From Comamonadaceae bacterium (GTDB lineage: Bacteria; Pseudomonadota; Gammaproteobacteria; Burkholderiales; Burkholderiaceae_C): a DNA stretch of 64,000 bases. The notes under the pieces are model-generated. The model did not search any database. It was not told where the DNA came from and saw only the letters and a program-made list of their open reading frames with translations. How positions within the stretch are numbered: the first letter of the stretch is position 1; every line of letters starts with the position of its first letter. The DNA lies in the NCBI GenBank assembly GCA_947450765.1, contig CANFXC010000006.1:19051-83050 (forward strand), read 5' to 3'. Below are positions 26,651-37,985 of this stretch, one piece after another. The position numbers and the translations under genes were made by a program.

Positions 26651-28215
26651 ACCCATCAGACATCCCCGTTCCCGCCACCGACTTGTCTACCCAGCCGGTT
26701 GTTGACGTCATCACGCCAGAAGTGCAGGACGCCGCAAAGCAGCCGCCAGCACATCGGCCGCAGGTCGCTGCAACTCGCGACTCAGCCTACCAGTTCGAAG
26801 ATGTGGTGACCGGCCAATTCGACGCTGACGAAGAAGATGTCGCCGTCGTTTTGTCCAAGCGAGTGTTGTCTGCACAGCCGGAAAGCCCGAAGCTGCACAA
26901 GGTGCTGGCGCAGGCCGGTTTGGGTTCGCGCCTGGAGATGGAGCAACTCATTTTGGAAGGACGAATTTCTGTCAACGCCGAACCGGCTCACGTCGGTCAG
27001 CGCATCCAGTTTGGCGACACAGTCAAGGTCAACGGCAAGCCGGTTCGTGTGCGTATCGACCCGCCGCCAGCCCGTGTGATCGCCTATCACAAGCCTGCTG
27101 GCGAGGTTGTCACCCACGACGACCCGCAAAACCGGCCTACCGTTTTTCGGCGTTTGCCCAAGCTCTACCAAGGTAAGTGGCAGTCTGTCGGTCGGCTTGA
27201 TCTGAACACCGAGGGCTTGTTGTTGTTGACGAGTTCCGGGGAGCTCGCCAACCAATTGATGCATCCGCGTTTTGGTTTGGAGCGTGAATACGCCGTTCGT
27301 GTGCTGGGTGCACTGAACAATGAAGAGAAAAAACGCTTGTTAGAGGGCGTGCAGCTTGACGACGGCATGGCTCAGTTCGGCACGATTGAAGCCGGCGGCG
27401 GCGAGGGCGCTAACTGCTGGTACAAGGTCACGATTTCTGAAGGCCGCAACCGCGAAGTGCGCCGCATGTTTGAAGCTGTCGGCCACGCCGTCAGCCGTTT
27501 GATTCGCATTCGTTATGGCGCGGTTATGCTGCCGCGCGGCCTCAAGCGCGGCGCCTTCGTCGAACTCGATGAAAATGACATTGCAGCGCTGACGAATGCG
27601 GTGAGTCGATCTGAATCGCGCGGCGATCCACGACCACCGCGTCAAGCGGACGGGGCGCCTGGCAATGGCCGCACAGGTCGTGGTCCGCGGCAAGAGCGTT
27701 CACGCGGCAATCGGGGTGCGCCCGTGCAGCGTCAGCCTGGCGATGCGCAGCGGGAAGACGCGCCAGAGCCCTACGATTTGCAGCCGCCACCACAGCGGCA
27801 AGATGCTGGTCGTGGGAGAGGCCCTGGCTCCGGTGGTCGTGGCCCCGGCCCAGGTGGCCCGCGCGGAGGTCCGCGTCAGGGTGGCTTCGGCGGTGGTGGC
27901 AATGCAGGCAGGCAAGGTCAGCAACGCGGTGGCGATCGTTCGGCCCGGTCTGACAACCCACCAGGTGGTTCGCAGCCAGACCCGATGAAAACGTCGTTTG
28001 GCTACATCGGTGCCGACACATTCACTAGGCAACGCCAAGCGCAGGGCCAAGGTCAGCGTCGTGGCGGTAGCGGAGGCGGCGGTGGTTATAGCGGCGGAGG
28101 TGGTGGTGGGGGTGGTTATGGCGGCGGTGGCGGCACCGGTGGTCCACGCCGTGGTGGTGGTGGCGGTAATCGAGGCGGCAGTGGCGGAGGCGGTGGCCGA
28201 AGCGGGAATCGCTGA
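26647..28215 (+). CDS. rluB: 23S rRNA pseudouridine(2605) synthase with Gly/Arg-rich tail
   Basis: Pseudouridine synthase of the RsuA/RluB group, 522 aa. The N-terminal 75 residues are a low-complexity extension. The S4 domain follows ([31 protein letters not shown]), then the catalytic domain with the active aspartate in [15 protein letters not shown] and [26 protein letters not shown]. From about residue 318 to the end there are roughly 200 residues of Arg/Gly/Pro and then almost pure Gly with Tyr and Arg, an RGG-box-like tail. It is translationally coupled to scpB, the common arrangement. Confidence 0.94.
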   Translation: MNPSDIPVPATDLSTQPVVDVITPEVQDAAKQPPAHRPQVAATRDSAYQFEDVVTGQFDADEEDVAVVLSKRVLSAQPESPKLHKVLAQAGLGSRLEMEQLILEGRISVNAEPAHVGQRIQFGDTVKVNGKPVRVRIDPPPARVIAYHKPAGEVVTHDDPQNRPTVFRRLPKLYQGKWQSVGRLDLNTEGLLLLTSSGELANQLMHPRFGLEREYAVRVLGALNNEEKKRLLEGVQLDDGMAQFGTIEAGGGEGANCWYKVTISEGRNREVRRMFEAVGHAVSRLIRIRYGAVMLPRGLKRGAFVELDENDIAALTNAVSRSESRGDPRPPRQADGAPGNGRTGRGPRQERSRGNRGAPVQRQPGDAQREDAPEPYDLQPPPQRQDAGRGRGPGSGGRGPGPGGPRGGPRQGGFGGGGNAGRQGQQRGGDRSARSDNPPGGSQPDPMKTSFGYIGADTFTRQRQAQGQGQRRGGSGGGGGYSGGGGGGGGYGGGGGTGGPRRGGGGGNRGGSGGGGGRSGNR

Positions 28216-28343
28216 ACATGACGCTGAACTTCAAGGTCTTTCAGCCCACCCTTGCGTACACATAACTGGTGCGCTCAGGTTAAACTCTAGGGCTTTGTTC
28301 ATTCAGAACATTCACTCGAAAATTCAAAAGTTAAGGATTCCTC

Positions 28344-28769
28344 ATGGCTATCGAACGTACTCTCTCCATCATCAAGCCTGACGCTGTCGCTAAGAACGTC
28401 ATTGGTCAGATCTACGCCCGTTTCGAAGCTGCTGGCTTGAAAATTGTGGCTGCCAAGTTTGTGCATCTGTCACGCGGCGAGGCCGAAGCTTTCTACGGCG
28501 TGCACCGCGAGCGTCCTTTCTTCAAAGATCTGGTTGATTTCATGGTCTCCGGCCCAGTGATGATCCAAGCTCTCGAAGGCGAAAACGCTGTCCTGAAGCA
28601 CCGTGATCTGTTGGGTGCTACTGACCCAAAGAAAGCCGCTCCAGGCACCATTCGCGCTGACTTCGCTGAGAGCATTGATGCCAACGCCGTTCACGGTTCT
28701 GACGCTGTTGAAACCGCGCAAGTCGAGATCAGCTTCTTCTTCGCAGGCATGAACATTTACGCACGCTGA
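28344..28769 (+). CDS. ndk: Nucleoside diphosphate kinase
   Basis: Transfers the gamma phosphate of ATP to nucleoside diphosphates through a phosphohistidine. It is 141 aa, the standard bacterial length. The N terminus is [18 protein letters not shown], and the catalytic histidine is in [25 protein letters not shown] precedes the ATG. It leads the ndk-rlmN-pilW-rodZ-ispG-hisS block, an order shared with enterobacteria. Confidence 0.98.
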   Translation: MAIERTLSIIKPDAVAKNVIGQIYARFEAAGLKIVAAKFVHLSRGEAEAFYGVHRERPFFKDLVDFMVSGPVMIQALEGENAVLKHRDLLGATDPKKAAPGTIRADFAESIDANAVHGSDAVETAQVEISFFFAGMNIYAR

Positions 28770-28892
28770 TATGTCGGCCCCACAGCTTCAGTGCCCGTTG
28801 CCGGGTCGTTGCTGGCTTGGGGCCTCTTTTCGTGGGTGGCAGGTTCGGCCTTTCGGCGCGGGTCATTTCCAGTGCATAAAGGCGACCCTGTC

Positions 28893-30041
28893 ATGACCAC
28901 CAATCTTCTCGACTTTGACCTTGATGGCTTGGCCGCATTTTGCGAGCAACTCGGAGAAAAGCGTTTCCGCGCGACCCAGCTGTTCCGTTGGATTCATCAG
29001 CGCGGCGCGACTGACTTTGAACAGATGACGGATCTGGCTAAGTCACTGCGCAGCAAGCTCGCTGGCAAGGCCCACATTCAGGCTCTCACCGTGCTGTCGC
29101 GGCATGACTCTGCTGATGGCACGATCAAGTGGTTGTTCGACGTCGGTGCCGGCGATGTCATTGAGACCGTCTTCATTCCTGAGGCTGACCGCGGCACTTT
29201 GTGCATTTCATCCCAAGCCGGTTGCGCCGTGGGTTGTCGTTTTTGCTCAACCGGTCATCAAGGCTTCAGTCGCAACCTCAGCACCGCCGAAATCACGGCG
29301 CAGCTTTGGTTTGCCGAGCATTTCCTGCGCCAGCATTTAGGTAAGCAAGAACGCGTCATCTCCAACGTGGTGATGATGGGCATGGGTGAACCGCTGCAAA
29401 ATTACGCGCAGTTGCTGCCAGCCTTGCGCGTCATGCTCGACGACCACGCTTACGGCCTTTCGCGCCGCCGCGTCACGGTCTCTACCTCTGGCGTGGTGCC
29501 GATGATCGACCGTCTCGGGCAAGACTGCCCAGTCGCACTGGCTGTCTCACTGCATGCGCCAGACGACACTTTGCGTGACAACCTGGTGCCGCTGAACCGC
29601 AAATACCCGATTGCCGAGTTGCTGCAAGCCTGCGCCCGTTACCAAGCCTTTGCGCCGCGCGACTTCATCACCTTTGAATATTGCATGCTCGACGGCGTGA
29701 ACGACCAGCCAGAGCATGCGCGCCAGTTGGTCGCGTTGATGCGCAAGCACGCGGTGGACGGGCTGTCGTGCAAGTTCAACTTGATTCCTTTCAATCCGTT
29801 CCCGGCTTCGGGCTTGACGCGCTCGGCGATGCCGCAAGTGCTGGCATTTGCCAAAATCTTGCTGGATGCCGGTATCGTGACAACCGTGCGAAAAACCCGT
29901 GGCGATGACATTGACGCTGCTTGCGGGCAACTCGCGGGCGACGTGCAAGACCGCACCGATGTGCAAAAGCGCATGGCGACACAGCGTCAAGGCATGTTGG
30001 CGGGGATCAAGGTCGTTGTAGCACCGGTCAACCAGTCATGA
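28893..30041 (+). CDS. rlmN: Dual-specificity 23S rRNA/tRNA methyltransferase RlmN
   Basis: Radical SAM enzyme that makes 2-methyladenosine at 23S rRNA A2503 and tRNA A37. It is 382 aa. The cluster motif [11 protein letters not shown] holds three cysteines. The methyl-carrying cysteine is probably in [13 protein letters not shown] near the C terminus, and [11 protein letters not shown] is also present. The ATG at 28893 ([13 protein letters not shown]) fits the family; an upstream TTG/ATG extension from 28791 has no conserved sequence. The next gene overlaps the stop by ATGA. Confidence 0.97.
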   Translation: MTTNLLDFDLDGLAAFCEQLGEKRFRATQLFRWIHQRGATDFEQMTDLAKSLRSKLAGKAHIQALTVLSRHDSADGTIKWLFDVGAGDVIETVFIPEADRGTLCISSQAGCAVGCRFCSTGHQGFSRNLSTAEITAQLWFAEHFLRQHLGKQERVISNVVMMGMGEPLQNYAQLLPALRVMLDDHAYGLSRRRVTVSTSGVVPMIDRLGQDCPVALAVSLHAPDDTLRDNLVPLNRKYPIAELLQACARYQAFAPRDFITFEYCMLDGVNDQPEHARQLVALMRKHAVDGLSCKFNLIPFNPFPASGLTRSAMPQVLAFAKILLDAGIVTTVRKTRGDDIDAACGQLAGDVQDRTDVQKRMATQRQGMLAGIKVVVAPVNQS

Positions 30042-30856
30042 AGCTGAATGCCACGCTCACCCGCGGACTTGTCTGCTCGTTGGCTGTGTGGCTGTCCGGC
30101 TGTGCGCAAGGAATCGCCGGGCTCGATGCGTCTAGCCGCCCGCAAGTCCTTGCAGATATTCAGACCGAATCTGACGAAACGCCCAACCAGCGACGGGCGC
30201 GCATTCGGCTTGAGCTTGCTACGGCTTACTTTCAGCAAGGCCAGACGCATGTTGCGCTGGATGAGATCAAGCAGGCGATTGCCATCGACCCTAGGTATGG
30301 GGATGCCTACAACCTGCGTGGTCTGGTGTACCTGCGTCTGAACGACTTGCCGCTGGCTTCGGACAGTTTTCAACGCGCATTGGCGCTGAATCCTCATGAT
30401 GCGGACGCTGCACACAATTACGCTTGGTTGCTGTGTCAACATTCTCAATACGATGCCTCGCTCAAGTATTTTGCTCGGGCGATTGCCAACCCGACTTACG
30501 CTACTCCAGCGAAAAGCTGGATGGCGCAAGGATTGTGTCAGTTGCGTTCAGGGCAAACTGACGATGCAAAGATCAGTCTGACCCGATCGTATGGGTTGGA
30601 TGCCGCTCATCCAGTGACCGCTTATAACTTGGCTCTTTTGTTGTTTGAGCGTGGAGAAATTCAACCTGCGCAGCCTTACGTGCGCCAGCTGAACGACGGT
30701 CCTTTGGCCAATGCAGAGTCCTTGTGGCTGGGTATCAAAATTGAGCGACAACTGAACAATCCGGATGCAGTTGCTGCGCTGGTCGGTCAACTTCGTGGTC
30801 GTTTTGCACAATCTCGCGAGTCGATCGCGTATGAAAAAGGGGCTTTTCATGATTGA
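30038..30856 (+). CDS. pilW: Type IV pilus assembly lipoprotein PilW/PilF
   Basis: Outer-membrane pilotin that helps assemble the PilQ secretin. It is 272 aa, with a lipoprotein signal ([14 protein letters not shown]) followed by about six TPR repeats ([31 protein letters not shown] and following). The ATG overlaps the rlmN stop. The start of the rodZ-like gene overlaps its own stop by 8 bases. Position between rlmN and rodZ is the usual place for pilF/pilW in proteobacteria. Other type IV pilus genes are not in the window. Confidence 0.92.
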   Translation: MKLNATLTRGLVCSLAVWLSGCAQGIAGLDASSRPQVLADIQTESDETPNQRRARIRLELATAYFQQGQTHVALDEIKQAIAIDPRYGDAYNLRGLVYLRLNDLPLASDSFQRALALNPHDADAAHNYAWLLCQHSQYDASLKYFARAIANPTYATPAKSWMAQGLCQLRSGQTDDAKISLTRSYGLDAAHPVTAYNLALLLFERGEIQPAQPYVRQLNDGPLANAESLWLGIKIERQLNNPDAVAALVGQLRGRFAQSRESIAYEKGAFHD

Positions 30857-31745
30857 AGACAGTGTTCAAATGACGGATCAAAACCCAGTGCCGGTCGTGG
30901 CTCCGCCTGAACTCACTGCCGGAGCGCTGATCCGCCGCGCACGCGAGGCCTCAGGCTTGCACATCGCAGCTTTGGCGGTTTCATTGAAGGTACCTGTCAA
31001 GCGGCTCGAGGCCTTGGAGGCTGATCGTTTTGATCTCTTAACCGATGCCGTATTTGTGAGAGCGTTGGCCGCCAGTGTGTGCCGCAACCTGAAGGTGGAT
31101 CCAACGGAGATCCTTGGGCTTTTACCCAGCCAGCAGACACCTCGTGTTGATCAGCGAATTGAGGGTCGACGCGCCATTGAAGGTGCAACGATATCGAGTC
31201 AGAAATCGAACTTTTTAAGCACGGTTTCACGACCTTCCATGGCTGCTGGATTGCTGCTGGTATTGGGCGCACTGGTGTTGGTTTTGTTACCCCCACTTGA
31301 TTATTTCCTGCCTAAAACCGACGTGGTCGAGGGGGAAGCCACGGGCACACCGCCGCTGCCTGTGATGGCTGTTGAGCCGACGGCTCCAGGTCCAGTGGCT
31401 GTAGTCCCTGCGGCTGCAGAAATCGTGGCCAATGCGAACTCGCCGGCAACCGCTTCCGGTCCTGTGCTTTCGGCCGCTGAGGGCGTTCAAATCGGAACAC
31501 CGTCAGCCACTGGCATTGTGGTCTTTCGGCCGACGGCTGAATCTTGGGTCGAAGTGACCGACGCTAAAGGCGTGGTTTTGTTGCGCCGCAAGTTAGTCGC
31601 TGGCGAAGTGGCCGGGGCATCAGGTGCGCTGCCGTTGAACGCTATCGTGGGTCGGGCTGATGTGACCCAAGTTCAGATTCGCGGGCAGGCGTTTGACCTG
31701 ACGCCCATCTCCCGCGACAACGTCGCTCGTTTTGAGGTGAAATAA
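30849..31745 (+). CDS. rodZ: RodZ-like membrane protein with N-terminal helix-turn-helix
   Basis: Cytoskeletal protein linking MreB to the cell wall machinery. It is 298 aa. A cytoplasmic HTH_25 domain ([36 protein letters not shown]) occupies about residues 25-95, one transmembrane helix ([22 protein letters not shown]) about residues 137-158, then a Pro/Ala-rich periplasmic linker and a C-terminal DUF4115 domain ([22 protein letters not shown]). The ATG at 30849 has an AAGG site at proper spacing and overlaps pilW. An ATG at 30831 is the alternative. Confidence 0.88.
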   Translation: MIEDSVQMTDQNPVPVVAPPELTAGALIRRAREASGLHIAALAVSLKVPVKRLEALEADRFDLLTDAVFVRALAASVCRNLKVDPTEILGLLPSQQTPRVDQRIEGRRAIEGATISSQKSNFLSTVSRPSMAAGLLLVLGALVLVLLPPLDYFLPKTDVVEGEATGTPPLPVMAVEPTAPGPVAVVPAAAEIVANANSPATASGPVLSAAEGVQIGTPSATGIVVFRPTAESWVEVTDAKGVVLLRRKLVAGEVAGASGALPLNAIVGRADVTQVQIRGQAFDLTPISRDNVARFEVK

Positions 31746-31747
31746 AA

Positions 31748-33025
31748 GTGCACCCTTGCCTCCCGATTGAATCCGCCGAGCCCCTGGCCCGTCGCTCTGC
31801 CCAGGCCCGCGTGGTCTGGGGTTCGCGCGTGGTCACCGTGGGCGGTGATGCGCCGGTGCGTGTGCAGTCGATGACCAACACTGACACCGTTGATGTCATC
31901 GGTACCGCTATTCAGATCAAGGAACTCGCAGTGGCGGGCTCTGAAATGGTCCGTATCACGGTCAACACGCCTGAGGCGGCCGAGGCCGTGCCGCATGTTC
32001 GCGATCAACTCGACCGCATGGGCATTGACGTCCCCCTGATTGGTGACTTTCACTTCAATGGCCACCGGCTGTTGACGGATTACCCGGCTTGCGCTGAAGC
32101 GTTGTCCAAGTACCGCATCAACCCCGGCAATGTCGGCAAGGGCAACAAACACGACAAGCAGTTTGGCCAAATGATTGAAGCGGCTGTGCGCTGGAACAAA
32201 CCCGTGCGCATTGGTGTCAACTGGGGCAGCCTTGACCAAGAGTTGTTGGCCAGTCTGATGGACCTGAACAGCACTCGAAGCAACCCGTGGGATGCCAAGC
32301 AGGTGATGTACGAAGCGCTCATCACGTCGGCGCTTGATTCCGCCGCACTGGCCCAACAAATGGGCATGGCGCATGAGCAAATTATTCTGTCCTGCAAGGT
32401 CAGCGGTGTGCAAGACCTGATCTCGGTCTACCGCGAGCTGTCCAAGCGTACGCAGCATGCTTTGCATTTGGGGTTGACCGAGGCCGGCATGGGCACCAAA
32501 GGCACGGTGGCGTCGGCTGCGGTGCTGGGTATCTTGCTGCAAGAAGGCATTGGCGACACGATTCGCGTCTCGCTGACGCCGCAACCCGGTGAGTCGCGCA
32601 CGCAAGAGGTGTTGATCGCGTCGGAGATTTTGCAGGCGTTGGGTCTGCGCAGTTTTGTCCCGAGCGTGACCGCTTGCCCGGGCTGCGGGCGCACCACGAG
32701 TGACACCTTCCAAGTGCTGGCGAAGCAGATTGACGACTTTCTGCGTGGCCAAATGCCGGTCTGGCGCGAGCAATACCCCGGCGTTGAAAAACTCAAAGTG
32801 GCGGTCATGGGCTGCATCGTCAACGGTCCCGGCGAAAGCAAGCATGCCGACCTCGGCATCAGTCTGCCGGGCTCTGGTGAAGCACCTGCAGCGCCGGTCT
32901 TTATTGATGGCGAAAAGCGCATGACACTGCGCGGCGACCGCATCGCCGAAGAGTTCCAAGTCATCGTCGAAAACTACATTGAAAATCGCTTCGGTCGCAG
33001 CTCTGCGACGACCGAAGCCGCATAA
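31748..33025 (+). CDS. ispG: 4-hydroxy-3-methylbut-2-enyl diphosphate synthase
   Basis: Iron-sulfur enzyme of the MEP isoprenoid pathway, converting MEcPP to HMBPP. It is 425 aa, with IspG landmarks [27 protein letters not shown] and [10 protein letters not shown]. The [4Fe-4S] cysteines lie in [10 protein letters not shown] and [16 protein letters not shown]. The start is a GTG two bases after the rodZ stop. It is co-directional with hisS, 5 bases downstream. Confidence 0.97.
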   Translation: MHPCLPIESAEPLARRSAQARVVWGSRVVTVGGDAPVRVQSMTNTDTVDVIGTAIQIKELAVAGSEMVRITVNTPEAAEAVPHVRDQLDRMGIDVPLIGDFHFNGHRLLTDYPACAEALSKYRINPGNVGKGNKHDKQFGQMIEAAVRWNKPVRIGVNWGSLDQELLASLMDLNSTRSNPWDAKQVMYEALITSALDSAALAQQMGMAHEQIILSCKVSGVQDLISVYRELSKRTQHALHLGLTEAGMGTKGTVASAAVLGILLQEGIGDTIRVSLTPQPGESRTQEVLIASEILQALGLRSFVPSVTACPGCGRTTSDTFQVLAKQIDDFLRGQMPVWREQYPGVEKLKVAVMGCIVNGPGESKHADLGISLPGSGEAPAAPVFIDGEKRMTLRGDRIAEEFQVIVENYIENRFGRSSATTEAA

Positions 33026-33030
33026 AAAAC

Positions 33031-34347
33031 ATGGCTGAAAAACTGCTTGCCGTCAAAGGCATGAACGACATATTGCCGCCTGAATCGGCGCGCTGGGAAT
33101 GGTTAGAGGGAAAAGTCCGGGACCTGATGACGCGCTACGCCTATCGCAACATTCGCACGCCGATTTTGGAGCACACGCAACTCTTTGTGCGCGGCATTGG
33201 CGAGGTCACGGACATTGTCGAAAAGGAGATGTACTCTTTTGAAGACCGCTCCGACAAAAACGGTGACCACGCCTTTCTGACCATGCGACCTGAGAACACC
33301 GCCAGCGTGGTGCGTGCTGTGACCGAACACAACTTGCTGTACGAAGGCGGTAAACGGCTTTACTACATGGGCCCGATGTTTCGGCGCGAGCGTCCGCAGC
33401 GCGGTCGTTATCGGCAGTTTCATCAAATCGGTGCCGAGGCTTTAGGTTTTGGTGGCCCGGAAGTCGATGCTGAACTGATCTTGCTGGCTGCCGCACTCTG
33501 GAAAGAAATAGGCATCACCGATTGGCGACTGGAGATCAATAGCCTCGGTCAGCCAGACGAGAGGGCGCTGCACCGGACGCAGCTGATCGCTCACTTTGAG
33601 CAGCACGCCGACATGCTCGACGAAGATGCGCGCCGCCGACTGCACAGCAATCCTCTGCGGATTCTGGACACTAAAAATCCGGCCATGAAAGCCGTGGTCG
33701 AGAGCGCTCCGCGCCTGATCGACTTTCTGGGCGCTGCGTCACTGGCCCACTTTGAGGCACTCAAAGCTATTCTTGACGCCAATGGCGTGCCGTGGACGCT
33801 GAACCACCGGCTGGTGCGCGGGCTCGACTATTACAACCTGACGGTGTTCGAGTTCGTCACAGACCAGTTGGGCGCGCAAGGTACGTTGTGCGCGGGTGGG
33901 CGTTATGACTACCTGATCGAGCAAATCGGCGGCAAAGCCGCTCCGGCCGTGGGTTGGGCGCTGGGTGTTGAGCGCGTGCTGGAGTTGGTCCGCGAGAGTG
34001 GTCAAGCCGTGCCGGTCTTGGTGCCTGACGCTTATGCAATCGTCCCGGACGCTGCGGCTGTGCCGGTGGTTTTGCAGACCCTGCAAGTGCTTCGATCGCA
34101 AGGCGTGAGCGTGCAAATGCACGCCAGCGGTGGATCCGGTGCAGACGGCATGGGCAGCATGAAGTCGCAATTCAAAAAAGCCGACGCCAGTGGCGCCCGC
34201 TTCGCTCTGATCTTTGGCGAGACTGAACTGGCCAGCGGCTGCGTGGCGGTCAAGCCCCTGCGCGCAGGGAAGGGCGATGCTGCGCTCGAGCAATCCTTGT
34301 GCAAACTCGACGAAGCCGCCTCCTGGGCGGCGATCCTGCGCGGTTGA
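33031..34347 (+). CDS. hisS: Histidyl-tRNA synthetase
   Basis: Class II aminoacyl-tRNA synthetase charging tRNA-His. It is 438 aa. Motif 2 lies in [24 protein letters not shown], and the histidine-A loop is [15 protein letters not shown]. Motif 3 is in [14 protein letters not shown]. The C-terminal anticodon-binding domain starts at about residue 330. It sits between ispG and yfgM, as in E. coli. Confidence 0.98.
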   Translation: MAEKLLAVKGMNDILPPESARWEWLEGKVRDLMTRYAYRNIRTPILEHTQLFVRGIGEVTDIVEKEMYSFEDRSDKNGDHAFLTMRPENTASVVRAVTEHNLLYEGGKRLYYMGPMFRRERPQRGRYRQFHQIGAEALGFGGPEVDAELILLAAALWKEIGITDWRLEINSLGQPDERALHRTQLIAHFEQHADMLDEDARRRLHSNPLRILDTKNPAMKAVVESAPRLIDFLGAASLAHFEALKAILDANGVPWTLNHRLVRGLDYYNLTVFEFVTDQLGAQGTLCAGGRYDYLIEQIGGKAAPAVGWALGVERVLELVRESGQAVPVLVPDAYAIVPDAAAVPVVLQTLQVLRSQGVSVQMHASGGSGADGMGSMKSQFKKADASGARFALIFGETELASGCVAVKPLRAGKGDAALEQSLCKLDEAASWAAILRG

Positions 34348-34400
34348 ACAAGCCCCGGCCTCTACAATCCATCTTTCTTTCGGCATCGTGAACAAGACCC

Positions 34401-35099
34401 ATGGCAAAACATCTGGACCTCGAAGAGCAGGAACAACTCGCTGAGTTGAAGCATTTCTGGAAGCGCTACGGCAACGCCATTTCTTGGGCTTTGATCGTCA
34501 TCTTCGGCGCTGTGGCCGCTTGGAATGGCTACCACTACTGGCAGCGCAGTCAAGCTGCGCAAGCCGCTGTCATGTATGACGAAGTGGAGCGGGCTGCGGT
34601 AGCGGGCGACATGCCCAAACTGGATCGCTCATTGGCAGACATGCAAGAGCGCTACGGCCGCACCGCCTACGCGGAGCAGGCCGCGTTGTTGGCGGCACGG
34701 GTTTATTACGACAAAGGAAATCTCGATGCGTCCAAGGGCGCGTTGGGCTGGGTCGCAACCAAGGCGTCTGACGAGGGTTATCAAAGCATTGCCAAATTGC
34801 GGCTGTCTGGCATCTTGCTGGAAGCCAAAAATTACGACGCTGCGCTGCAGCAGGTTTCAGGCACCATGCCCAAGGCATTTGCCGCGCTGGCGGCTGATCG
34901 ACGCGGTGACATTTTTGCGGCGCAGGACAAAAAAGCAGAAGCTAAGGCGGACTATCTGACGGCTTATAAGGAATTTGACGAGCGCTCTGAATACCGCCGC
35001 CTGGTCGAAGTCAAGCTCAATGCCTTGGGTGTTGATCCTGTGGGCGCTTCCAAAGCGGTATCAGCCAGCTTAGCGCCGGTCAGCGAGTCTCAAAAATGA
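34401..35099 (+). CDS. yfgM: YfgM-like membrane-anchored TPR protein
   Basis: A 232-aa inner-membrane protein with a short cytoplasmic N terminus, one transmembrane helix (NAISWALIVIFGAVAAWNGYHYW, about residues 25-47) and a periplasmic TPR-like domain. E. coli YfgM (AncB) associates with the SecYEG translocon and the chaperone PpiD. The gene order hisS-yfgM-bamB is conserved. bamB starts inside its stop (ATGA). Confidence 0.9.
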   Translation: MAKHLDLEEQEQLAELKHFWKRYGNAISWALIVIFGAVAAWNGYHYWQRSQAAQAAVMYDEVERAAVAGDMPKLDRSLADMQERYGRTAYAEQAALLAARVYYDKGNLDASKGALGWVATKASDEGYQSIAKLRLSGILLEAKNYDAALQQVSGTMPKAFAALAADRRGDIFAAQDKKAEAKADYLTAYKEFDERSEYRRLVEVKLNALGVDPVGASKAVSASLAPVSESQK

Positions 35100-36265
35100 A
35101 ACGGATTAACTTGTCGTTATTCTCAAGCGCTTTGGAATTTGCACGCTGCCGCAGTTGGCGTCTACCCGTTACCGGATTGGCCTTGGTCTTGTTAGCGGCT
35201 TGCTCCGGTGGTGCCAACAAACCCAAGCCTGCTGAACTCAAATCAGTCGCGCCTGTGCTTGCTGTTCAGCAAATGTGGAGCGCGCGCCTGGGGTCGGTCA
35301 ACTTTCCCATGACGCTCAGCGTCTCCGGTACTACATTGTTTGCGGCAGCGAGCGACGGTGTTGTGGCCGCACTTGATGCCCGCACGGGACGTGACATCTG
35401 GCGTTTGAATCTGGCTACGCCATTGGCCGCTGGCGTCGGTAGTGATGGACGGATTGCAGCGGTTGTTACGCAGAACAATGAGTTAGTGGCCGTGTCCGAA
35501 GGACGCGAAATTTGGCGAGAAAAGTTATCCGCGCAGGCGTATACAGCGCCATTCGTCGCGGGTGGGCGCATCTTTTTACTGACAGCAGACCGAGCCATTC
35601 ACGCCTTTGATGGCAACAGTGGCCGCAAGCTCTGGATGCAGCAGCGTCCGAACGAGCCACTGGTTCTGCGTCAGGCGGGCGTTTTGCTGGCCGTTGGAGA
35701 CACTTTGGTGGCCGGGCTGGCGGGTCGCCTGACGGGTTTGAACCCTGCCAATGGCGGTATTCGCTGGGAAGTCCCCATTGCCTCGCCGCGCGGCATCAAT
35801 GATGTTGAGCGTCTGGTTGACCTGGTCGGCCCTGTGAGCCGCTTGAATGATGTGGTTTGTGTGCGAGCCTTTCAGGCCAGCGTTGGCTGTGTGAATGCTG
35901 AACGAGGTGTTGTGCAATGGACGAAGCCTGCTGATGGCAGCGTCGGCCTGGATGGCGATGAGCGCTTGGTCTTTGCTGTGGAGTCGGATGGCAAGGTTGT
36001 CACGTGGAAGCGTGCTGACGGCGAGAGCGGCTGGACTAGTGAGCAATTGCGCTTTCGTGGTTTAACGGCGCCCCGCGTCGTGGGTCGCTCGATTGCGATT
36101 GGTGACGCTTCCGGCTTCGTGCATTTGTTGTCTCGGGAAGACGGCACACTTTTGAACCGCCTGACGACCGATGGTTCTGCCGTCGTCGTAACGCCGACTT
36201 TGGTCGGCGAGACGCTGGTGGTGGTCACTCGCTCCGGCACTATTTTCGGCTTTCAGCCGCAATAA
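35096..36265 (+). CDS. bamB: Outer membrane assembly lipoprotein BamB
   Basis: Eight-bladed beta-propeller lipoprotein of the BAM complex. It is 389 aa, with a lipoprotein signal ending [10 protein letters not shown] (Cys lipidated), then PQQ-like repeats such as [37 protein letters not shown] and [19 protein letters not shown]. It lies in the hisS-yfgM-bamB-der block and overlaps yfgM by 4 bases. Its partner BamD is encoded at 23915-24733. Confidence 0.95.
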   Translation: MKRINLSLFSSALEFARCRSWRLPVTGLALVLLAACSGGANKPKPAELKSVAPVLAVQQMWSARLGSVNFPMTLSVSGTTLFAAASDGVVAALDARTGRDIWRLNLATPLAAGVGSDGRIAAVVTQNNELVAVSEGREIWREKLSAQAYTAPFVAGGRIFLLTADRAIHAFDGNSGRKLWMQQRPNEPLVLRQAGVLLAVGDTLVAGLAGRLTGLNPANGGIRWEVPIASPRGINDVERLVDLVGPVSRLNDVVCVRAFQASVGCVNAERGVVQWTKPADGSVGLDGDERLVFAVESDGKVVTWKRADGESGWTSEQLRFRGLTAPRVVGRSIAIGDASGFVHLLSREDGTLLNRLTTDGSAVVVTPTLVGETLVVVTRSGTIFGFQPQ

Positions 36266-36300
36266 ACAGGCTCTCCTGTAGAGCCCGTCTGAAGATTTTG

Positions 36301-37647
36301 ATGAAACCTGTAATCGCCCTGGTGGGCCGCCCGAATGTGGGCAAATCGACGATTTTTAACCGCCTGACCAAATCGCGGGATGCGATTGTGGCCGACTTTG
36401 CCGGCCTCACGCGGGACCGTCACTATGGCAATGGCCAATTGGGTTCGCAGGAATACATCGTCATCGACACCGGTGGTTTTGAGCCCGATGCGGCTTCCGG
36501 TATCTACAAAGAAATGGCCAAGCAGACGCGTCAAGCGGTGGCCGAAGCGGACGTCGTTATTTTCGTGGTCGATGCGCGTGCCGGTTTGAACGCCCAAGAC
36601 TACGACATCGCCAAATACCTGCGCAAGCTGGGCATCCCCACGCTGCTAGCCGCCAACAAGGCTGAAGGCATGCAAGAGGGCGGTGTGCAGCTGTCCGAGT
36701 TCTTTGAGCTGGGCTTGGGCGAAGTGCTGGCGGTCTCGGCCTCACACGGCCAAGGCATGCGGATGCTGATCGACATGGCGCTGGAGCCGCTCAAGCTGCC
36801 AGAGTCGGACGAGAACGCCGAACCCGAAGACCCGACCGTCATCAAGCTCGCAGTCGCCGGACGCCCGAACGTCGGCAAATCGACGCTGATCAACACCTGG
36901 TTGGGTGAAGAGCGGCTGGTGGCTTTTGACATGCCGGGCACCACCCGCGATGCGATTTCGGTGCCTTTTGAACGTGCGGGTCAAAAATTCGAATTGATTG
37001 ATACCGCCGGATTACGCCGTAAAGGCAAGGTTTTTGAGGCGATCGAAAAGTTCTCCGTCGTCAAGACATTGCAAGCCATCGAGAATTCGAATGTCGTCCT
37101 GCTGCTGCTCGACGCCACGCAAGGCGTGACCGACCAGGACGCGCACATCGCTGGTTACATTCTGGAGTCGGGCCGTGCTGTGGTCTTGGCCATCAACAAA
37201 TGGGACGCAGTCGACAGCTACCAGCGCGAAACGCTGGAGCGCTCAATTGAAACGCGTCTGGGCTTTCTCAAATTTGCCTCGATTCACCGCATCTCAGCTA
37301 TCAAACGCCAAGGTCTGGCACCTGTCTGGAAGTCCATCATCCAGGCTCATGCATCGGCCAACCGCAAGATGTCCACGCCAGTCCTCACGCGTTTGCTGCT
37401 TGAAGCCGTGCAGTTCCAGCAGCCGCAGCGTTCTGGCATGTTCCGTCCCAAGATGCGCTATGCGCACCAAGGCGGCATGAACCCACCGATCATCATCATT
37501 CACGGCAACTCTTTGGAGCATGTCAGCGAGTCCTATAAGCGCTATCTGGAAGGGCGATTCCGTAAGGAATTCGATCTGGTCGGTACGCCGATGCGGATTC
37601 AGATGAAGACATCAACAAACCCCTTCACCGACAAAGATTCGGACTAG
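36301..37647 (+). CDS. der: Ribosome biogenesis GTPase Der
   Basis: Essential double-domain GTPase for 50S assembly, 448 aa. Two G domains are each headed by GRPNVGKST (near residue 10 and near residue 190) and share DTxG and NKxD motifs (AANKAEG is a variant in domain 1; NKWDAVD in domain 2). The KH-like C-terminal domain begins near residue 360. The ATG at 36301 is preferred over an in-frame TTG one codon earlier. Confidence 0.98.
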   Translation: MKPVIALVGRPNVGKSTIFNRLTKSRDAIVADFAGLTRDRHYGNGQLGSQEYIVIDTGGFEPDAASGIYKEMAKQTRQAVAEADVVIFVVDARAGLNAQDYDIAKYLRKLGIPTLLAANKAEGMQEGGVQLSEFFELGLGEVLAVSASHGQGMRMLIDMALEPLKLPESDENAEPEDPTVIKLAVAGRPNVGKSTLINTWLGEERLVAFDMPGTTRDAISVPFERAGQKFELIDTAGLRRKGKVFEAIEKFSVVKTLQAIENSNVVLLLLDATQGVTDQDAHIAGYILESGRAVVLAINKWDAVDSYQRETLERSIETRLGFLKFASIHRISAIKRQGLAPVWKSIIQAHASANRKMSTPVLTRLLLEAVQFQQPQRSGMFRPKMRYAHQGGMNPPIIIIHGNSLEHVSESYKRYLEGRFRKEFDLVGTPMRIQMKTSTNPFTDKDSD

Positions 37648-37648
37648 G

Positions 37649-37669
37649 ACTACAGGTTATCCCTGTAGT
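37649..37669 (+). promoter_or_regulatory. Hairpin in the der-hfq gap
   Basis: A perfect 8-bp inverted repeat (ACTACAGG, loop TTATC, CCTGTAGT) begins 1 base after the der stop and ends 53 bases before hfq. No T-run follows, so it is more likely a leader or 3'-end stability structure than a terminator. hfq leaders are known targets of Hfq autoregulation in E. coli; that link here is inference. Confidence 0.45.
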
Positions 37670-37722
37670 GCTGTGGTAAGGTTAAGAGTCTTAAACAACT
37701 ACTCTAGAACACGGAGAATATC

Positions 37723-37980
37723 GTGAGCAATAACAACAACAAAGGTCAGCTGTTGCAGGACCCCTTCCTCAACACTTTGCGTCGTGAGCATGTCCCGGTG
37801 TCGATTTATCTCGTCAACGGTATCAAGCTGCAAGGGCAGATCGAGTCTTTTGACCAGTACGTCGTGTTGCTCCGCAACACCGTCACGCAGATGGTCTATA
37901 AGCACGCCATCTCAACCATCGTCCCCGGACGTGCCGTCAATTTTGCCACGGCCGAATCCGAAGAAGGTCCAGCAAGCTGA
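37723..37980 (+). CDS. hfq: RNA chaperone Hfq
   Basis: Hexameric Sm-like protein that pairs small RNAs with mRNAs. It is 85 aa, with Sm1 motif [28 protein letters not shown] and Sm2 motif [15 protein letters not shown] containing the KH residues. The start is a GTG with GGAG upstream. It is followed 5 bases later by hflX, the conserved order. Confidence 0.98.
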   Translation: MSNNNNKGQLLQDPFLNTLRREHVPVSIYLVNGIKLQGQIESFDQYVVLLRNTVTQMVYKHAISTIVPGRAVNFATAESEEGPAS

Positions 37981-37985
37981 GTTCC

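Noticed and set aside
27600..28212. GC-rich tandem repeat or minisatellite
   Set aside because: The Gly/Arg codon repeats are irregular and in frame with rluB, so they are best read as a low-complexity protein tail.
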